A stretch of 36,904 bases of DNA from the NCBI GenBank assembly GCA_037143175.1, contig JBAWZF010000028.1, forward strand, positions 1 through 36,904, written 5' to 3'. Positions 24,724-33,870 of the stretch are shown piece after piece (position 1 is the first letter of the stretch; each line of letters starts with the position of its first letter). This DNA comes from a bacterium (GTDB taxonomy: Bacteria; Verrucomicrobiota; Kiritimatiellia; CAIKKV01; CAITUY01). The translations under genes and the position numbers were made by a program. The notes beneath the pieces were generated by a model. It worked only from the letters and a program-made list of their open reading frames with translations. It was not told the origin of the DNA and did not search any database.

Positions 24724-25284
24724 TTACATCATCAGATGCTGAATGAGGATCTTGAGGCCGATTCCGATTAAAACCAGCCCACCAAAAATCTCGATTTTCT
24801 TTTCGAAGAAATGACCGCAGGCATCTCCAATGTAGACGCCCGCCAGACAGAGGAGGAACGTCACGGACCCAATGAGAATGATCGGGGTGATAATCGCCAC
24901 CTTGATCATGGCAAAGGTGACCCCGACGGCCAGGGCGTCAATACTGGTGGCAATTCCCAACACCAGAAGCACACCCGCTTTGAGGGGATTGTCGGCCTTC
25001 TCGGCATCATCCAATTGAAACGCCTCATAGATCATTTTTCCACCAATGATGCTCAACAGCACGAAAGCAATCCAGTGATCCACATTGCACAGCAGTTGCT
25101 GGAGGCCAAGCCCCGCTAACCAGCCAATAACCGGCATGACGGCTTGAAACCCGCCAAAGGTCAGGGCAATCATAAGCGCATGCTTGAGCCGCAGGTTCTT
25201 AATGGCAATCCCACTGGTAACTGAAACAGCAAACGCATCCATAGCCAACCCGATAGACAATAGAAGGATTTCTATAAAACTCAT
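24724..25284 (-). CDS. mntP: putative manganese efflux pump MntP
   Basis: A 186-residue inner-membrane protein of the MntP (YebN) family with six hydrophobic helices. The family's internal duplication is visible as two Asp-containing helices: GLAMDAFAVSVTSG near 12-25 and GIATSIDALAVGVTFA near 109-124. Both aspartates are needed for Mn2+ export in E. coli MntP. The length is normal. Its ATG overlaps the stop of the phosphatase gene (ATGA), placing it last in the long minus-strand operon. No manganese riboswitch or MntR site is seen directly upstream, so regulation would come from the operon promoter. Confidence 0.92.
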   Translation of the reverse strand: MSFIEILLLSIGLAMDAFAVSVTSGIAIKNLRLKHALMIALTFGGFQAVMPVIGWLAGLGLQQLLCNVDHWIAFVLLSIIGGKMIYEAFQLDDAEKADNPLKAGVLLVLGIATSIDALAVGVTFAMIKVAIITPIILIGSVTFLLCLAGVYIGDACGHFFEKKIEIFGGLVLIGIGLKILIQHLMM

Positions 25285-25916
25285 ATCAACTCCAGTACGG
25301 CATCAAATGAATCACACTGGTAAGTGGGAACTTCGTTGCCAGGTGCTCCGTATCCATAGGTAACAAAAATGCTATTTGCCCCGGCCCGCCGGGCTGACTC
25401 CAAGTCGGTATAGTTATCCCCCACCACCCAGGTATTCCGGGGAGTTACTCCGGCAGTAGCCATGCAATTAGTGATCATATCAGGGGCAGGCTTTAACACC
25501 GGGAAACGATCTGCCGCCAGGACGGTTATGAACCAATCATAGATTCCCAGATGCCTCAGGATAAGATCACAGGATTCGGCTGGCTTATTCGTAGCCACTG
25601 CAAGGATGTGGCCCCGCTCCCGCAGACACTTAAGGCCCTCAAAGACCCCGGGATACAACCCCGTTTGATCCACAGCATGCGCCCGGTAGAGCGGCATCTG
25701 GACTTTCAAGGCTTCATCCACATCAATGCGGGTTCCCTGCAAGGCACGGGTCACCAGCATCCTCACCCCATTACCAACATAACCGCGGATGGACTCCGGG
25801 GCCAATGCCGGAAGGCCAAAATGCCTTCGCATCAGGTTAACGGCCGTAGCCAGATCCTGACAGGAGTCCACCAGGGTTCCATCAAGGTCAAAAATGATTA
25901 ATTTTCCAGGTTCCAC
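25281..25916 (-). CDS. gph: phosphoglycolate phosphatase-like HAD hydrolase
   Basis: A 211-residue HAD phosphatase, the group that removes 2-phosphoglycolate formed in DNA repair or by oxygenase reactions. Motif I is FDLDGTLVDS at 9-18, motif II is ATNKP, motif III is the Lys of KPAPD, and motif IV is VVGDNYTDLESARRAG. A C1 cap (about 18-85) lies between I and II. I chose the GTG at 25916, which puts motif I at the N terminus; the longest open frame starts at 26057 but would overlap the upstream gene by about 100 nt and lacks conserved residues. The exact substrate within the Gph/PpaX group is uncertain. Confidence 0.87.
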   Translation of the reverse strand: MEPGKLIIFDLDGTLVDSCQDLATAVNLMRRHFGLPALAPESIRGYVGNGVRMLVTRALQGTRIDVDEALKVQMPLYRAHAVDQTGLYPGVFEGLKCLRERGHILAVATNKPAESCDLILRHLGIYDWFITVLAADRFPVLKPAPDMITNCMATAGVTPRNTWVVGDNYTDLESARRAGANSIFVTYGYGAPGNEVPTYQCDSFDAVLELI

Positions 25917-25954
25917 ACCACTACCCCAGACGCAGCTTCTCAAATTGTGATTTA

Positions 25955-26512
25955 TTAAGTCACGCGAGCAAAGACCGTCAAGCCTAGCACCACCAAAACA
26001 AAGCCCAGCACAACTCCTGCGGCTCCAGCCAACCGGCAACTGCCATCTGTGGCACAAAACTTTTCAACCGCAAGCCGAAAGCGATAGGGCGACAGGACCA
26101 ATAGAGTTCCCGCAACCACCCAGCAATACGCCAGCCCGGCGATAAGCCAGGTAGCCTTGGACGCAGAAAGACATTGGATGCTCAGAACAGGATTAGCCAC
26201 CAGCAACAGCAGCCCGCCCAAGGCCCTGGCGGCAAGAAGTTCATTCATGAACACCAGAATCAGGCCCAGCACAACCGGAGTCAAAATCCAAAGCAACCAC
26301 TTATAGTCACCAATAAAGTTGCCCAGCGGCATGGCATTGACTTCAACCGCAGACCACCCTAATGCCATGGCGGACAGAACGGCACCCAGCCAAAAATTAC
26401 GAGGAAACAGCTTAAAAAGTTTCCGAACTGTTTGCGGGGCCAGCACTAGTGGCGCATGCAAAGCCACATAGACGCCCCCGATCCAAAGCGATAATTCTGC
26501 CAATGACATCAT
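25955..26512 (-). CDS. small polytopic membrane protein, function unknown
   Basis: A 185-residue hydrophobic protein with about six predicted membrane helices: roughly 5-25, 38-58, 70-90, 92-108, 120-140 and 160-180. Charged residues are few and lie in the short loops. I do not recognise a family and see no catalytic motif. Its ATG overlaps the miaB stop (ATGA) and 38 nt separate it from the phosphatase gene, so it belongs to the minus-strand operon. It could be an accessory to the ABC system encoded upstream, but nothing in the sequence proves this. Confidence 0.75.
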   Translation of the reverse strand: MMSLAELSLWIGGVYVALHAPLVLAPQTVRKLFKLFPRNFWLGAVLSAMALGWSAVEVNAMPLGNFIGDYKWLLWILTPVVLGLILVFMNELLAARALGGLLLLVANPVLSIQCLSASKATWLIAGLAYCWVVAGTLLVLSPYRFRLAVEKFCATDGSCRLAGAAGVVLGFVLVVLGLTVFARVT

Positions 26513-27891
26513 AACGACTTAACCTCTTTCAGTGTCCCATATAACGTTTGAGCTCCGACCTTTTCAACCAAGACATGAACTATATCACCAACCTTCACCT
26601 CTTCGCGAGGGTCAAAGATCGTGATTTTGTTGGTACTCGACCGGCCCGCCCACCGCGTTTTATTCCGCAGGCTTGGCCCCTCAACAAGCACCTCAACGGT
26701 CTTACCTATGCACGCCCGATTCAGGGCCTCACCCATCACATCCTGGTCAGCCAGAATCACGTGATTCCTCCGGAGTTTCTCTTCAGCAGAAATATCGTCT
26801 TCCAAGTCTGCGGCCGGAGTTCCCTCGCGGGGTGAATACTTGAAAATAAAAGCATTATCAAACTGGGCGGCGGCCATCAGCCAGCGCGTTGCCTCAAAAT
26901 CCTCCTCCGTTTCGCCAGGAAATCCAACGATCACATCGGAAGTTAGTGCCAATGTCGGCACAGATTCACGCAGGCGTCGCACGGCGGCAAGATAATCGTC
27001 CGCCGTATACCCGCGTCGCATCTTTTTCAGAATTCGATCAGAGCCCGATTGGACCGGAAGATGGAGGTGGTCACACACGCCCGGTATCTCCCCCATGGCA
27101 CGGGCAATTTCAGCACTGCAGCCTGTAGGATGTCCGGACGTGAATCGAATCCGCCTGATTCCGGGCACTTGACTCACGGCCTCCAATAAACGGGGAAGTG
27201 GCTCCACAAAACCCCTTGCCGAATGAAACGTTTCGGGCCAGACCTGATTTTTCATTCCATAGGACATCACACTCTGGCCCAGCAAGGTTATTTCGCGACA
27301 TCCATGCTCTGCCAGGGCACGGACTTCACGCAGCACACTTTCAGCCGGGCGGCTCCACTCCGCACCCCTCACCGTGGGAACAATGCAATAGGCACAATGC
27401 CGGTCACACCCCAGGAGAATATTCACATAGGCCGAGAGTGACCCGCCCAAATGTCCGACCAAGGCTTCAGCCTCCCGGTCGGCCTCTCCAGTGTCCACTA
27501 ATGGCCCCCGTCCTTCCGCCACCGCCTCCATCATGGCCGGCAACGCGCTTAACCGGTGGGTGCCCACCGCCAGATCCAACCCCTTGACCTTTTTAAATAT
27601 CTCCGTTCCCAGCCGTTGCACCATACAACCGACGGCCCCGACCATCAGACCGGGATGCTCCCGTTTAGCCGCGACGATCAAGCGTAGTTTGCCCAGCGCC
27701 TTATCTTCGGCTTTCCCACGAATACTACATGTGTTAACCAGAATGACGTCCGCTTCCGATTCATTCGCCGCCAACTGATATCCATGCCGGACCAGCAGAG
27801 CCCCCATCGCCTCACTGTCACGCTCATTCATCTGGCACCCGTAGGTTTTGATATGGACGTTTTTTATGATTTTATCGGATCGTGTCATCAT
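26509..27891 (-). CDS. miaB: tRNA-2-methylthio-N6-isopentenyladenosine37 synthase
   Basis: A 460-residue radical SAM methylthiotransferase that adds the 2-methylthio group to i6A37 of tRNAs reading UNN codons. Both iron-sulfur clusters are accounted for: N-terminal C19 (TYGCQMN), C55 (NTCSIRG) and C89 (GCMVQ), and the radical SAM cysteines C162, C166 and C169 (CDRHCAYC). The radical SAM barrel continues through LLGQSVMSYG and SDVIVGFPGETEEDF, and a TRAM domain ends the protein. The first motif favours MiaB over MtaB or RimO. The ATG directly abuts the stop of the AsmA-like gene, so expression is coupled to that operon. Confidence 0.95.
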   Translation of the reverse strand: MMTRSDKIIKNVHIKTYGCQMNERDSEAMGALLVRHGYQLAANESEADVILVNTCSIRGKAEDKALGKLRLIVAAKREHPGLMVGAVGCMVQRLGTEIFKKVKGLDLAVGTHRLSALPAMMEAVAEGRGPLVDTGEADREAEALVGHLGGSLSAYVNILLGCDRHCAYCIVPTVRGAEWSRPAESVLREVRALAEHGCREITLLGQSVMSYGMKNQVWPETFHSARGFVEPLPRLLEAVSQVPGIRRIRFTSGHPTGCSAEIARAMGEIPGVCDHLHLPVQSGSDRILKKMRRGYTADDYLAAVRRLRESVPTLALTSDVIVGFPGETEEDFEATRWLMAAAQFDNAFIFKYSPREGTPAADLEDDISAEEKLRRNHVILADQDVMGEALNRACIGKTVEVLVEGPSLRNKTRWAGRSSTNKITIFDPREEVKVGDIVHVLVEKVGAQTLYGTLKEVKSL

Positions 27892-29739
27892 TCACTCTTT
27901 CTTCAAATTGGGCAAAGGGCGCCACTCTGGCTTAGTAAAGGTTCCTGTCAGGGAATATCCCCCCTGCCGATTTTGGGAGAGCAAAGAAATGACGGCCCGC
28001 CCTGTGGCGTTTTTATTACTCCTCAACACAGGTTTCAAGAGCCAATCTAAAGAGCCATCCAAGCCACAACTCCCCCGCGCCAACAAACCCAGACTTCCAG
28101 CTTCAAAAACCAGATCCTTGCTGTTTATTTTATTATCTTTAAGTTCAAATGAGAAACGAGCCTCGGTAGGCAGATCCGGCAAATCCAGATCCCGAGACAA
28201 GCCCCCCCATTTCTCTAACAGACCGGCGGCAAGCGGGCTCTGGAATACCCGTGCATCCCGGATCGTTAATTGTCCCTGTCCCACAAGGTTTGCGCCAATC
28301 CCGCCCACTTCCAGGTTTCCGAAAATTTTACCACCCATCCGCCACCCAAGGTTGGTACTGACCAACTTCAATAACTCGTCGGTATCGGCATTGATAATCT
28401 CGGCTTTGACCTCTGCCGTCCAATTCGTTCCCGCCGGATCCGCCACGAATACGGCAGACCCACTGGCAAAGCCTCCCCCGATATTTCCCCGAAAGTCTGA
28501 AACCGAGTGGGTATATCCGTGATTATTATAGGTGAAGGAATAATTATTAAAAAAGAGGCCCTTATAACCGATTTTCGCACCTTCGACCACGGCCTCTACT
28601 TTCGAATTCTCGGGGTGAGAATACCCGATACGCCCCTTGGCGGCCAGCCGGGCGCCCTCCTCTAAATTCCAGGAGCTCATCAGGTATTCCTTCAGGCCGA
28701 TAAGTCGCAGAACGGCCGCCACGTTGACCTCCGAGTTAACCTGAAAATCCGCCATACCGGAAGCAAAGTCAAAATCCACCTGCCCCCTTGCATGACGCCC
28801 ACCCATGGTCAGACTGAACGGAGCCATGCTCAACCGGTTAGTCCCGTTACCCAAAACATACTCCAGATTCATGTTGGCAAAACCAATAACCGCACCAAGA
28901 TAGGCATAATTTGAAGCCTGAACACGGCCCTTGGCCGTTACTGAAAGCGCAGGCTTCGTTACTGCTTCAAAAGTAAAATCCATCCGGGGTGGGTTTGCAG
29001 GAAACGAAAATCGACCAAACACCCCAACCGCCTCAGGAAAATAAATGGCGCAAATTGGAATCAAGGCATGGGGGTCAAAAGTGGTGATAAGTCTACCGGT
29101 CAATTGACCTTCATTCCGCCATGCCAGCGTCCCTTCGAGCGCCCCAGAGTGCAACTCCTGCCCCACTTTCCCGGATACTCGTGACAGGAAGACTCCCTCA
29201 TGATCGACTCGCACTGCCGACTTAACCTGCTCCACCCAAACCCCCAGAACTTCAAAATTGAACAACGCCACATCCAAGTCGAATTCTCTTAACGTTTTGT
29301 TTTCGTGATTATCCAAGGAAAGCCCTGCGGTTATCGCCGGATTTCTGTTGGGTCCAAGACTAGTCGAACTCCACAATGGTCGTATTATGCCGTCATAGGC
29401 CCTGAGCTCTTTAATCCGCGTATGTCCTGATCTGGGCCGCTCAAAAAGATGATAGAGAAGGCGCAATTCACGGGTTTCAAGAAAGGGGGGGCCGGGCATC
29501 CCTTTACGATACACGCTGACATTTCGAGCCTTCAGCCCGCCGCCCAGATCCAGATAAACCTCGCGCGCCTGGACAAAATAGTCACCACTGTTTGCACTGG
29601 CCAAAATCCACCTGGTAAGAAAGGAAGGAAAACCGAGTACGGCCAACCCCAGTATAGCCGCCACCCCGCCCACAAGCAGGATCATGAGCACATGCCCCTG
29701 CCAGGCGAACCGTTTTAATCTGGGAATAAGCATGCTCAT
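27892..29739 (-). CDS. AsmA-like large periplasmic protein
   Basis: About 615 residues: one N-terminal membrane helix (roughly 17-38) and then a long, beta-rich extracytoplasmic body without obvious enzymatic motifs. The C-terminal 100 residues (KDNKINSKDLVFEAGSLG.. and GTFTKPEWRP) resemble the AsmA-like C-terminal region of bridge-like lipid transfer proteins, which carry phospholipids between inner and outer membrane. I give this at domain-family level only. The ATG at 29739 starts the protein just before the membrane helix and leaves a 22-nt gap to the upstream gene; the longer frame from 29802 would overlap that gene. Together with the ABC genes it may move lipids or polysaccharides through the envelope (inference). 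Confidence 0.65.
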   Translation of the reverse strand: MSMLIPRLKRFAWQGHVLMILLVGGVAAILGLAVLGFPSFLTRWILASANSGDYFVQAREVYLDLGGGLKARNVSVYRKGMPGPPFLETRELRLLYHLFERPRSGHTRIKELRAYDGIIRPLWSSTSLGPNRNPAITAGLSLDNHENKTLREFDLDVALFNFEVLGVWVEQVKSAVRVDHEGVFLSRVSGKVGQELHSGALEGTLAWRNEGQLTGRLITTFDPHALIPICAIYFPEAVGVFGRFSFPANPPRMDFTFEAVTKPALSVTAKGRVQASNYAYLGAVIGFANMNLEYVLGNGTNRLSMAPFSLTMGGRHARGQVDFDFASGMADFQVNSEVNVAAVLRLIGLKEYLMSSWNLEEGARLAAKGRIGYSHPENSKVEAVVEGAKIGYKGLFFNNYSFTYNNHGYTHSVSDFRGNIGGGFASGSAVFVADPAGTNWTAEVKAEIINADTDELLKLVSTNLGWRMGGKIFGNLEVGGIGANLVGQGQLTIRDARVFQSPLAAGLLEKWGGLSRDLDLPDLPTEARFSFELKDNKINSKDLVFEAGSLGLLARGSCGLDGSLDWLLKPVLRSNKNATGRAVISLLSQNRQGGYSLTGTFTKPEWRPLPNLKKE

Positions 29740-29761
29740 ACGTAAACCCGGGGACACAAAC

Positions 29762-31615
29762 TCAATGCGCTTCAACCAGAGGAAGCGACAGGGTCTGAGC
29801 AATTTCCTTCTTTAAAACAAACACCACATCCTGGCCCTGAATCATCGAGTAGACACCATTCGTATCACAGGCTCCGCCAATGATGACGGTCTTTTGGATA
29901 CCACTTGTACCAGTTAACCCGAAAGTGATCCGCGGCGAGGACTCTTCAATGCCATACGACAAGACATTGGTTACCGCATTCATGCTTTCAATCCGTTCCG
30001 CCCGTAACGAAGCGGCCAGGCTCAACAAGGCCGGGATGGTGCCCTTGACAATCCGTCCTTCCGGGGGTGAGTTTGCAATCCAAATCCCATCATTCCCAAG
30101 CGTCACGGTTTCCTCGCGACCATTTCGAGACAAAGTGATCCGTCGCACCTGATCGGAGGCGATTTCAAACATCCGGCAATCCATATAAGGACGCGGATCA
30201 GCCAGCGAAAGGGCCGGCCGGGACAGGGGCCAAACCGTATTTAACTCCTGGGGATGAACTTCCATTAAGGTTTTATTTTCCTCACAATAGACCTGATTAT
30301 TGGATCCCCCTGTAGCCGGAACAGAAAACCGATAACTCCAGCTGGTTCCCTCCGGCACCTGCGCGAGAGACTGATTAGTAGTCACGCCTAATGGCTGAAC
30401 AGTCGCAATAGCCAGGCGACAGGGAAATGCCGGCAAGACGCCCATGAGCGTATTGGTTGTGCCCCCACTCAAAGACTTCAACACCTTGAGATTGCAAATA
30501 GCTCTTAAAAGCCCTCCCACAGCCTGGGCATCCGCCTTGAACCGAAAAGGCTCCAGAATCAGCCATCCGTTTTTTTCGTTCTTTTCAAGCACCAGTTTAG
30601 AATCCCCTTCCCGTAACAGGATTGACACAATCTCTGCAGGATCAGCATTACAAAGACGGCGATCTCTTAATAACTCGAGCTTAATATTCTGCAATGAAAG
30701 GACATCACGGTTAATGGAACAGACGGACGCAACATCACTGATCTTGGCATAAACAAGATTCGGCATATCTTGCCGGGTCTTCCCCACGGTCAATACCAGG
30801 GGAGTTGCGCCTCCTTCATACGTCAGTGAAATTTGCATCATAGCCTCGTCGGCTGTGAATCCATAAACGGCAGGGTCAGCAGGAGCCTCAACGGCACCAA
30901 AAGCATCCACTTTCAAGGCCATAAGTGACTGTAGCAACTGCTCCACCCTCCGGTTATCGGCTCTGGCATCAATAGGTTGCTGGATGCTCCACTGTCCTTC
31001 CCGAAGTGCCAACTGCACAAACCCGCCCGTGTACTTCACTTCCAAACGAGTCACCCGCTTGAGGCCGGCAGGAAAAACGGAACGATCCCTGAAGCTATCG
31101 AGGTCCAGGGGGAGAATGTCGGACACCTTGCACGTTGTCCCCATTACGTCCACACCGTTTTTTGAGCGGAGATAGACCAGATCTCCCAGCGGGGATTCAT
31201 CACCCACCAGAATTTCGTCAACCCGGAATTCGTTCCCTACCAAAAGCTGGGCACGCGGAATTTCCAAGCCGAAACTGGCGGCGGACAGATGGCGTTGAAG
31301 AAGACGCTCAGGACTCAGGGTTTCCCGAATACGGGTATCGCCCAACGCCTCAATAATCCGATTGATCCGGGCTTCATCCGCCCGTGCTTCAACAGGTCGG
31401 ATTAAAAACCACTGGCCCTCACGCCGGGCACATTCAATGGAAATAGTCCCTGCCGTGATCGCAAGTTGCGTAATGGAGCTCGGGCTGAATTGCAGCAAGG
31501 GGGCCTCCAGCGGCAATGCCCTCGAAACGGAATCAACATTCCGTTCAAAAACAACAATAAACAAACTGATGATAACAACCAGAGCCAACAACCACAGAGT
31601 AGGTTTCCAACTCAT
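29762..31615 (-). CDS. DUF4340-domain protein
   Basis: A 617-residue protein with a single N-terminal membrane anchor (about residues 6-25) and a large, presumably periplasmic, region of repeated DUF4340-type modules. The recurring pattern is a Trp followed by I/L-x-x-P, as in GQWFLIRPVEARAD (68-81), GQWSIQQPIDARAD (about 208-221) and NGWLILEPFRFKAD (about 345-358), so at least three modules can be seen. DUF4340 genes are regularly found directly after GldG-type ABC genes, as here, where the ATG overlaps the permease stop by ATGA. The biochemical role is not known. It is likely a periplasmic partner of that transporter. Confidence 0.85.
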   Translation of the reverse strand: MSWKPTLWLLALVVIISLFIVVFERNVDSVSRALPLEAPLLQFSPSSITQLAITAGTISIECARREGQWFLIRPVEARADEARINRIIEALGDTRIRETLSPERLLQRHLSAASFGLEIPRAQLLVGNEFRVDEILVGDESPLGDLVYLRSKNGVDVMGTTCKVSDILPLDLDSFRDRSVFPAGLKRVTRLEVKYTGGFVQLALREGQWSIQQPIDARADNRRVEQLLQSLMALKVDAFGAVEAPADPAVYGFTADEAMMQISLTYEGGATPLVLTVGKTRQDMPNLVYAKISDVASVCSINRDVLSLQNIKLELLRDRRLCNADPAEIVSILLREGDSKLVLEKNEKNGWLILEPFRFKADAQAVGGLLRAICNLKVLKSLSGGTTNTLMGVLPAFPCRLAIATVQPLGVTTNQSLAQVPEGTSWSYRFSVPATGGSNNQVYCEENKTLMEVHPQELNTVWPLSRPALSLADPRPYMDCRMFEIASDQVRRITLSRNGREETVTLGNDGIWIANSPPEGRIVKGTIPALLSLAASLRAERIESMNAVTNVLSYGIEESSPRITFGLTGTSGIQKTVIIGGACDTNGVYSMIQGQDVVFVLKKEIAQTLSLPLVEAH

Positions 31616-33870
31616 TGCCGGGCAGTCTCCTTTCGGAAGGGTGAAAGGATTGCGCGCCGATCCCGCCGTGCCAATGCAACAAAAATACCGGTAAAAATCA
31701 AGAGAAGCGGCATGGCTACCACGGTCAGAATAAACGTCATGAACCGGTCACCAGACTCGATTCGTAAATTAAATATACCGCTCAAATCCTCAAACCCTAC
31801 AAGAGTCCCCCCGCGCTCTTGAAGCCATTCCAGGGCATTGACGAAAAACGACTCATTTCCACCCGCTAAACAGGTATTGGCGGCAAACTGGGAGTCCCCG
31901 AACACCACCAGACGCACAGGCTTGATATCCATTGCGATTTCTGATGAGAGACCTTTCTCCACACAAACGGCCAACGGCAACGGCCCCGAACGATCATACC
32001 CCTCATTGAATTGGGGTGGACTTTGGTCACGATCCCCCTCGGCCCAGCTTTTAGTTGAACTGAACGCCAATTCAATCACACGCGGCCGATCCGCATGATC
32101 GCTAAGACTGCCTCGCTGGGTATCCGGAAACAGAGGCTCCACTGACCGGGGCATGTAAAAAGTTGACACCAAGCCATCCAAGCCATCCGTAATGGGATGC
32201 CGGCCATACCGGATCACGGAAACTTCACCCAACCCGAAAGCCGGAGATCGCTCCCGACTGGACGTCAGTAAGGAAGCGCTCTTGGAATCAAGAATACGAT
32301 CCGTTCCCAACCGGATGCCCCATTCCGCAAGCAGCGACTCCAAACCGCTATGGGAACCAAAATCGAGCAATACCATCAGGCGCCCGCTTCGCGCCAGATA
32401 GTCTCGAATTTTCCCAACCTCCCACGAGGCTAATTGACGTGCCGGACCGGCAATCACGAGCACCGCACAATCATTCGGCACCGCCTCCACGGATCCCAGC
32501 AATAACGGACGCACCTCGGACTGCCGTTCGCGGATGATCCCGGCAATTTCGGAATAGCCACTGTAGCCCGTAAAATCAGAAATACTTCGCTCGTCGTGAC
32601 CGGTCAGGAAATAAACGACAGGGCCTTTTTCCTGAACAACGGATCGCAGAGCCATGATCAGCTCGGATTCCAAAACAGCGCCCAGGGAAGCCCCCCGTGG
32701 ATCAGGTCGTGCATCTCCGGACGCAACCCGATCCAGCCCCTTGATCGGCAACACCATGTAGCGGGTTCCACAATTCACGATCAGAACATTGGGCTGACGA
32801 ATTTTATACTGGCTCACAAGCTCACGCGTCCGGCTGAGCTCGGTGGATTGGTCAACCATTTCCACGCGAAGCAGGGCGTGGGCAAATTGATACTTCTCAA
32901 CAACCCGCCGCGCCAGAATGGCCTGGGGATCCCCCACCGGGGCGAGAAGAATAATTTGAACAGGCGTTTTGACATGATTCAACGTCTTCACAACTGCGGC
33001 AGGCAAAGGACTATTCCCCGCCGCACTGACATCCCTCCGTACTGGATGAAGTACGGACAGAAAATTCACAAGCCCCCCCAGCATCATCACCAGCAGAAAT
33101 GACACGGCCACATTCAACGCACCAGAAGTCCGCCGATAACGGGTCCACTGCAATAACCGAACATTTACAAACAGCAGAATAGCCATACCGCTCAGGTAGA
33201 ACGTCAACGCACGGCTATCGATCACGCCAGTCGAAAAACTTGAAATATGCGAAGCGACCGCCACCAATCCGGTTGAGGCCGCATCCGTGCCGCCCCCGAT
33301 CCAACTACGAAAGGAGCCCCTGAAAACAAGCATCGCCCCGGTTAGAAAGGTTGCCACAATGGCAGTGGTCTGCCGGCGGAAAAACAGCGACCAGAAGATC
33401 CCCGTCAAGGTCATCAACCCCGACAGCAGAATGAGAATCAACACTCCTGACAACCACATGCCGACATCGATTCCACGCCAACCGGGATAGAGCGCTTTCA
33501 GAATCCACGGATAGAGGACTGCCGGGAAAGCCAGAAGCAGAATCAAGACAAAGCCTGCCCCGGCTTTGGCGACCACCACCTCAACCTCGCTGACGGGAGC
33601 CGTCAACAAAAGTTCGAGGGTGCCCCGTTCCTGCTCATCCCCTAGAAGCTTCACAGAAACGGCCGAAGCCAATACAAGAAAGGCCATCCAGAACAACATT
33701 CCGTTGAAGGTGATTTCAGTTGTCAACAGTCCACGCCCGCCCATGGTCATGGCAAATACCCAGAACACCATCCCCGTCACAATAAGGTAGCCCGCTCCCA
33801 TCAAATAGAATGCAGGCAGCGACAGCCAGGATCGCAAATCACGCCGGGCGAGTATCCTGATCGCATGCAT
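31612..33870 (-). CDS. fused GldF-GldG-type ABC permease/auxiliary protein
   Basis: A 752-residue fusion. Residues 1-240 form an ABC-2 permease of the GldF type with about six helices and the conserved DEQERGTLELLLTAPVS segment. A seventh helix at about 250-270 leads into a large extracytoplasmic GldG-type auxiliary domain (about 285-700, with RELVSQYKIRQPNVLIVNCGTRYM and VYFLTGHDERS). A final membrane helix (about 725-747) anchors the C-terminus. In Bacteroidetes GldF and GldG are separate and needed for gliding; in other phyla such fusions exist without motility, so gliding should not be inferred. The ATG shares one base with the ATPase stop (TGATG) and its own stop overlaps the DUF4340 gene. 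Confidence 0.87.
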   Translation of the reverse strand: MHAIRILARRDLRSWLSLPAFYLMGAGYLIVTGMVFWVFAMTMGGRGLLTTEITFNGMLFWMAFLVLASAVSVKLLGDEQERGTLELLLTAPVSEVEVVVAKAGAGFVLILLLAFPAVLYPWILKALYPGWRGIDVGMWLSGVLILILLSGLMTLTGIFWSLFFRRQTTAIVATFLTGAMLVFRGSFRSWIGGGTDAASTGLVAVASHISSFSTGVIDSRALTFYLSGMAILLFVNVRLLQWTRYRRTSGALNVAVSFLLVMMLGGLVNFLSVLHPVRRDVSAAGNSPLPAAVVKTLNHVKTPVQIILLAPVGDPQAILARRVVEKYQFAHALLRVEMVDQSTELSRTRELVSQYKIRQPNVLIVNCGTRYMVLPIKGLDRVASGDARPDPRGASLGAVLESELIMALRSVVQEKGPVVYFLTGHDERSISDFTGYSGYSEIAGIIRERQSEVRPLLLGSVEAVPNDCAVLVIAGPARQLASWEVGKIRDYLARSGRLMVLLDFGSHSGLESLLAEWGIRLGTDRILDSKSASLLTSSRERSPAFGLGEVSVIRYGRHPITDGLDGLVSTFYMPRSVEPLFPDTQRGSLSDHADRPRVIELAFSSTKSWAEGDRDQSPPQFNEGYDRSGPLPLAVCVEKGLSSEIAMDIKPVRLVVFGDSQFAANTCLAGGNESFFVNALEWLQERGGTLVGFEDLSGIFNLRIESGDRFMTFILTVVAMPLLLIFTGIFVALARRDRRAILSPFRKETARQ

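Noticed and set aside
25917-26057. N-terminal extension of the phosphoglycolate phosphatase
   Set aside because: It would overlap the upstream gene by about 100 nt, has no family similarity, and the GTG at 25916 places motif I correctly.
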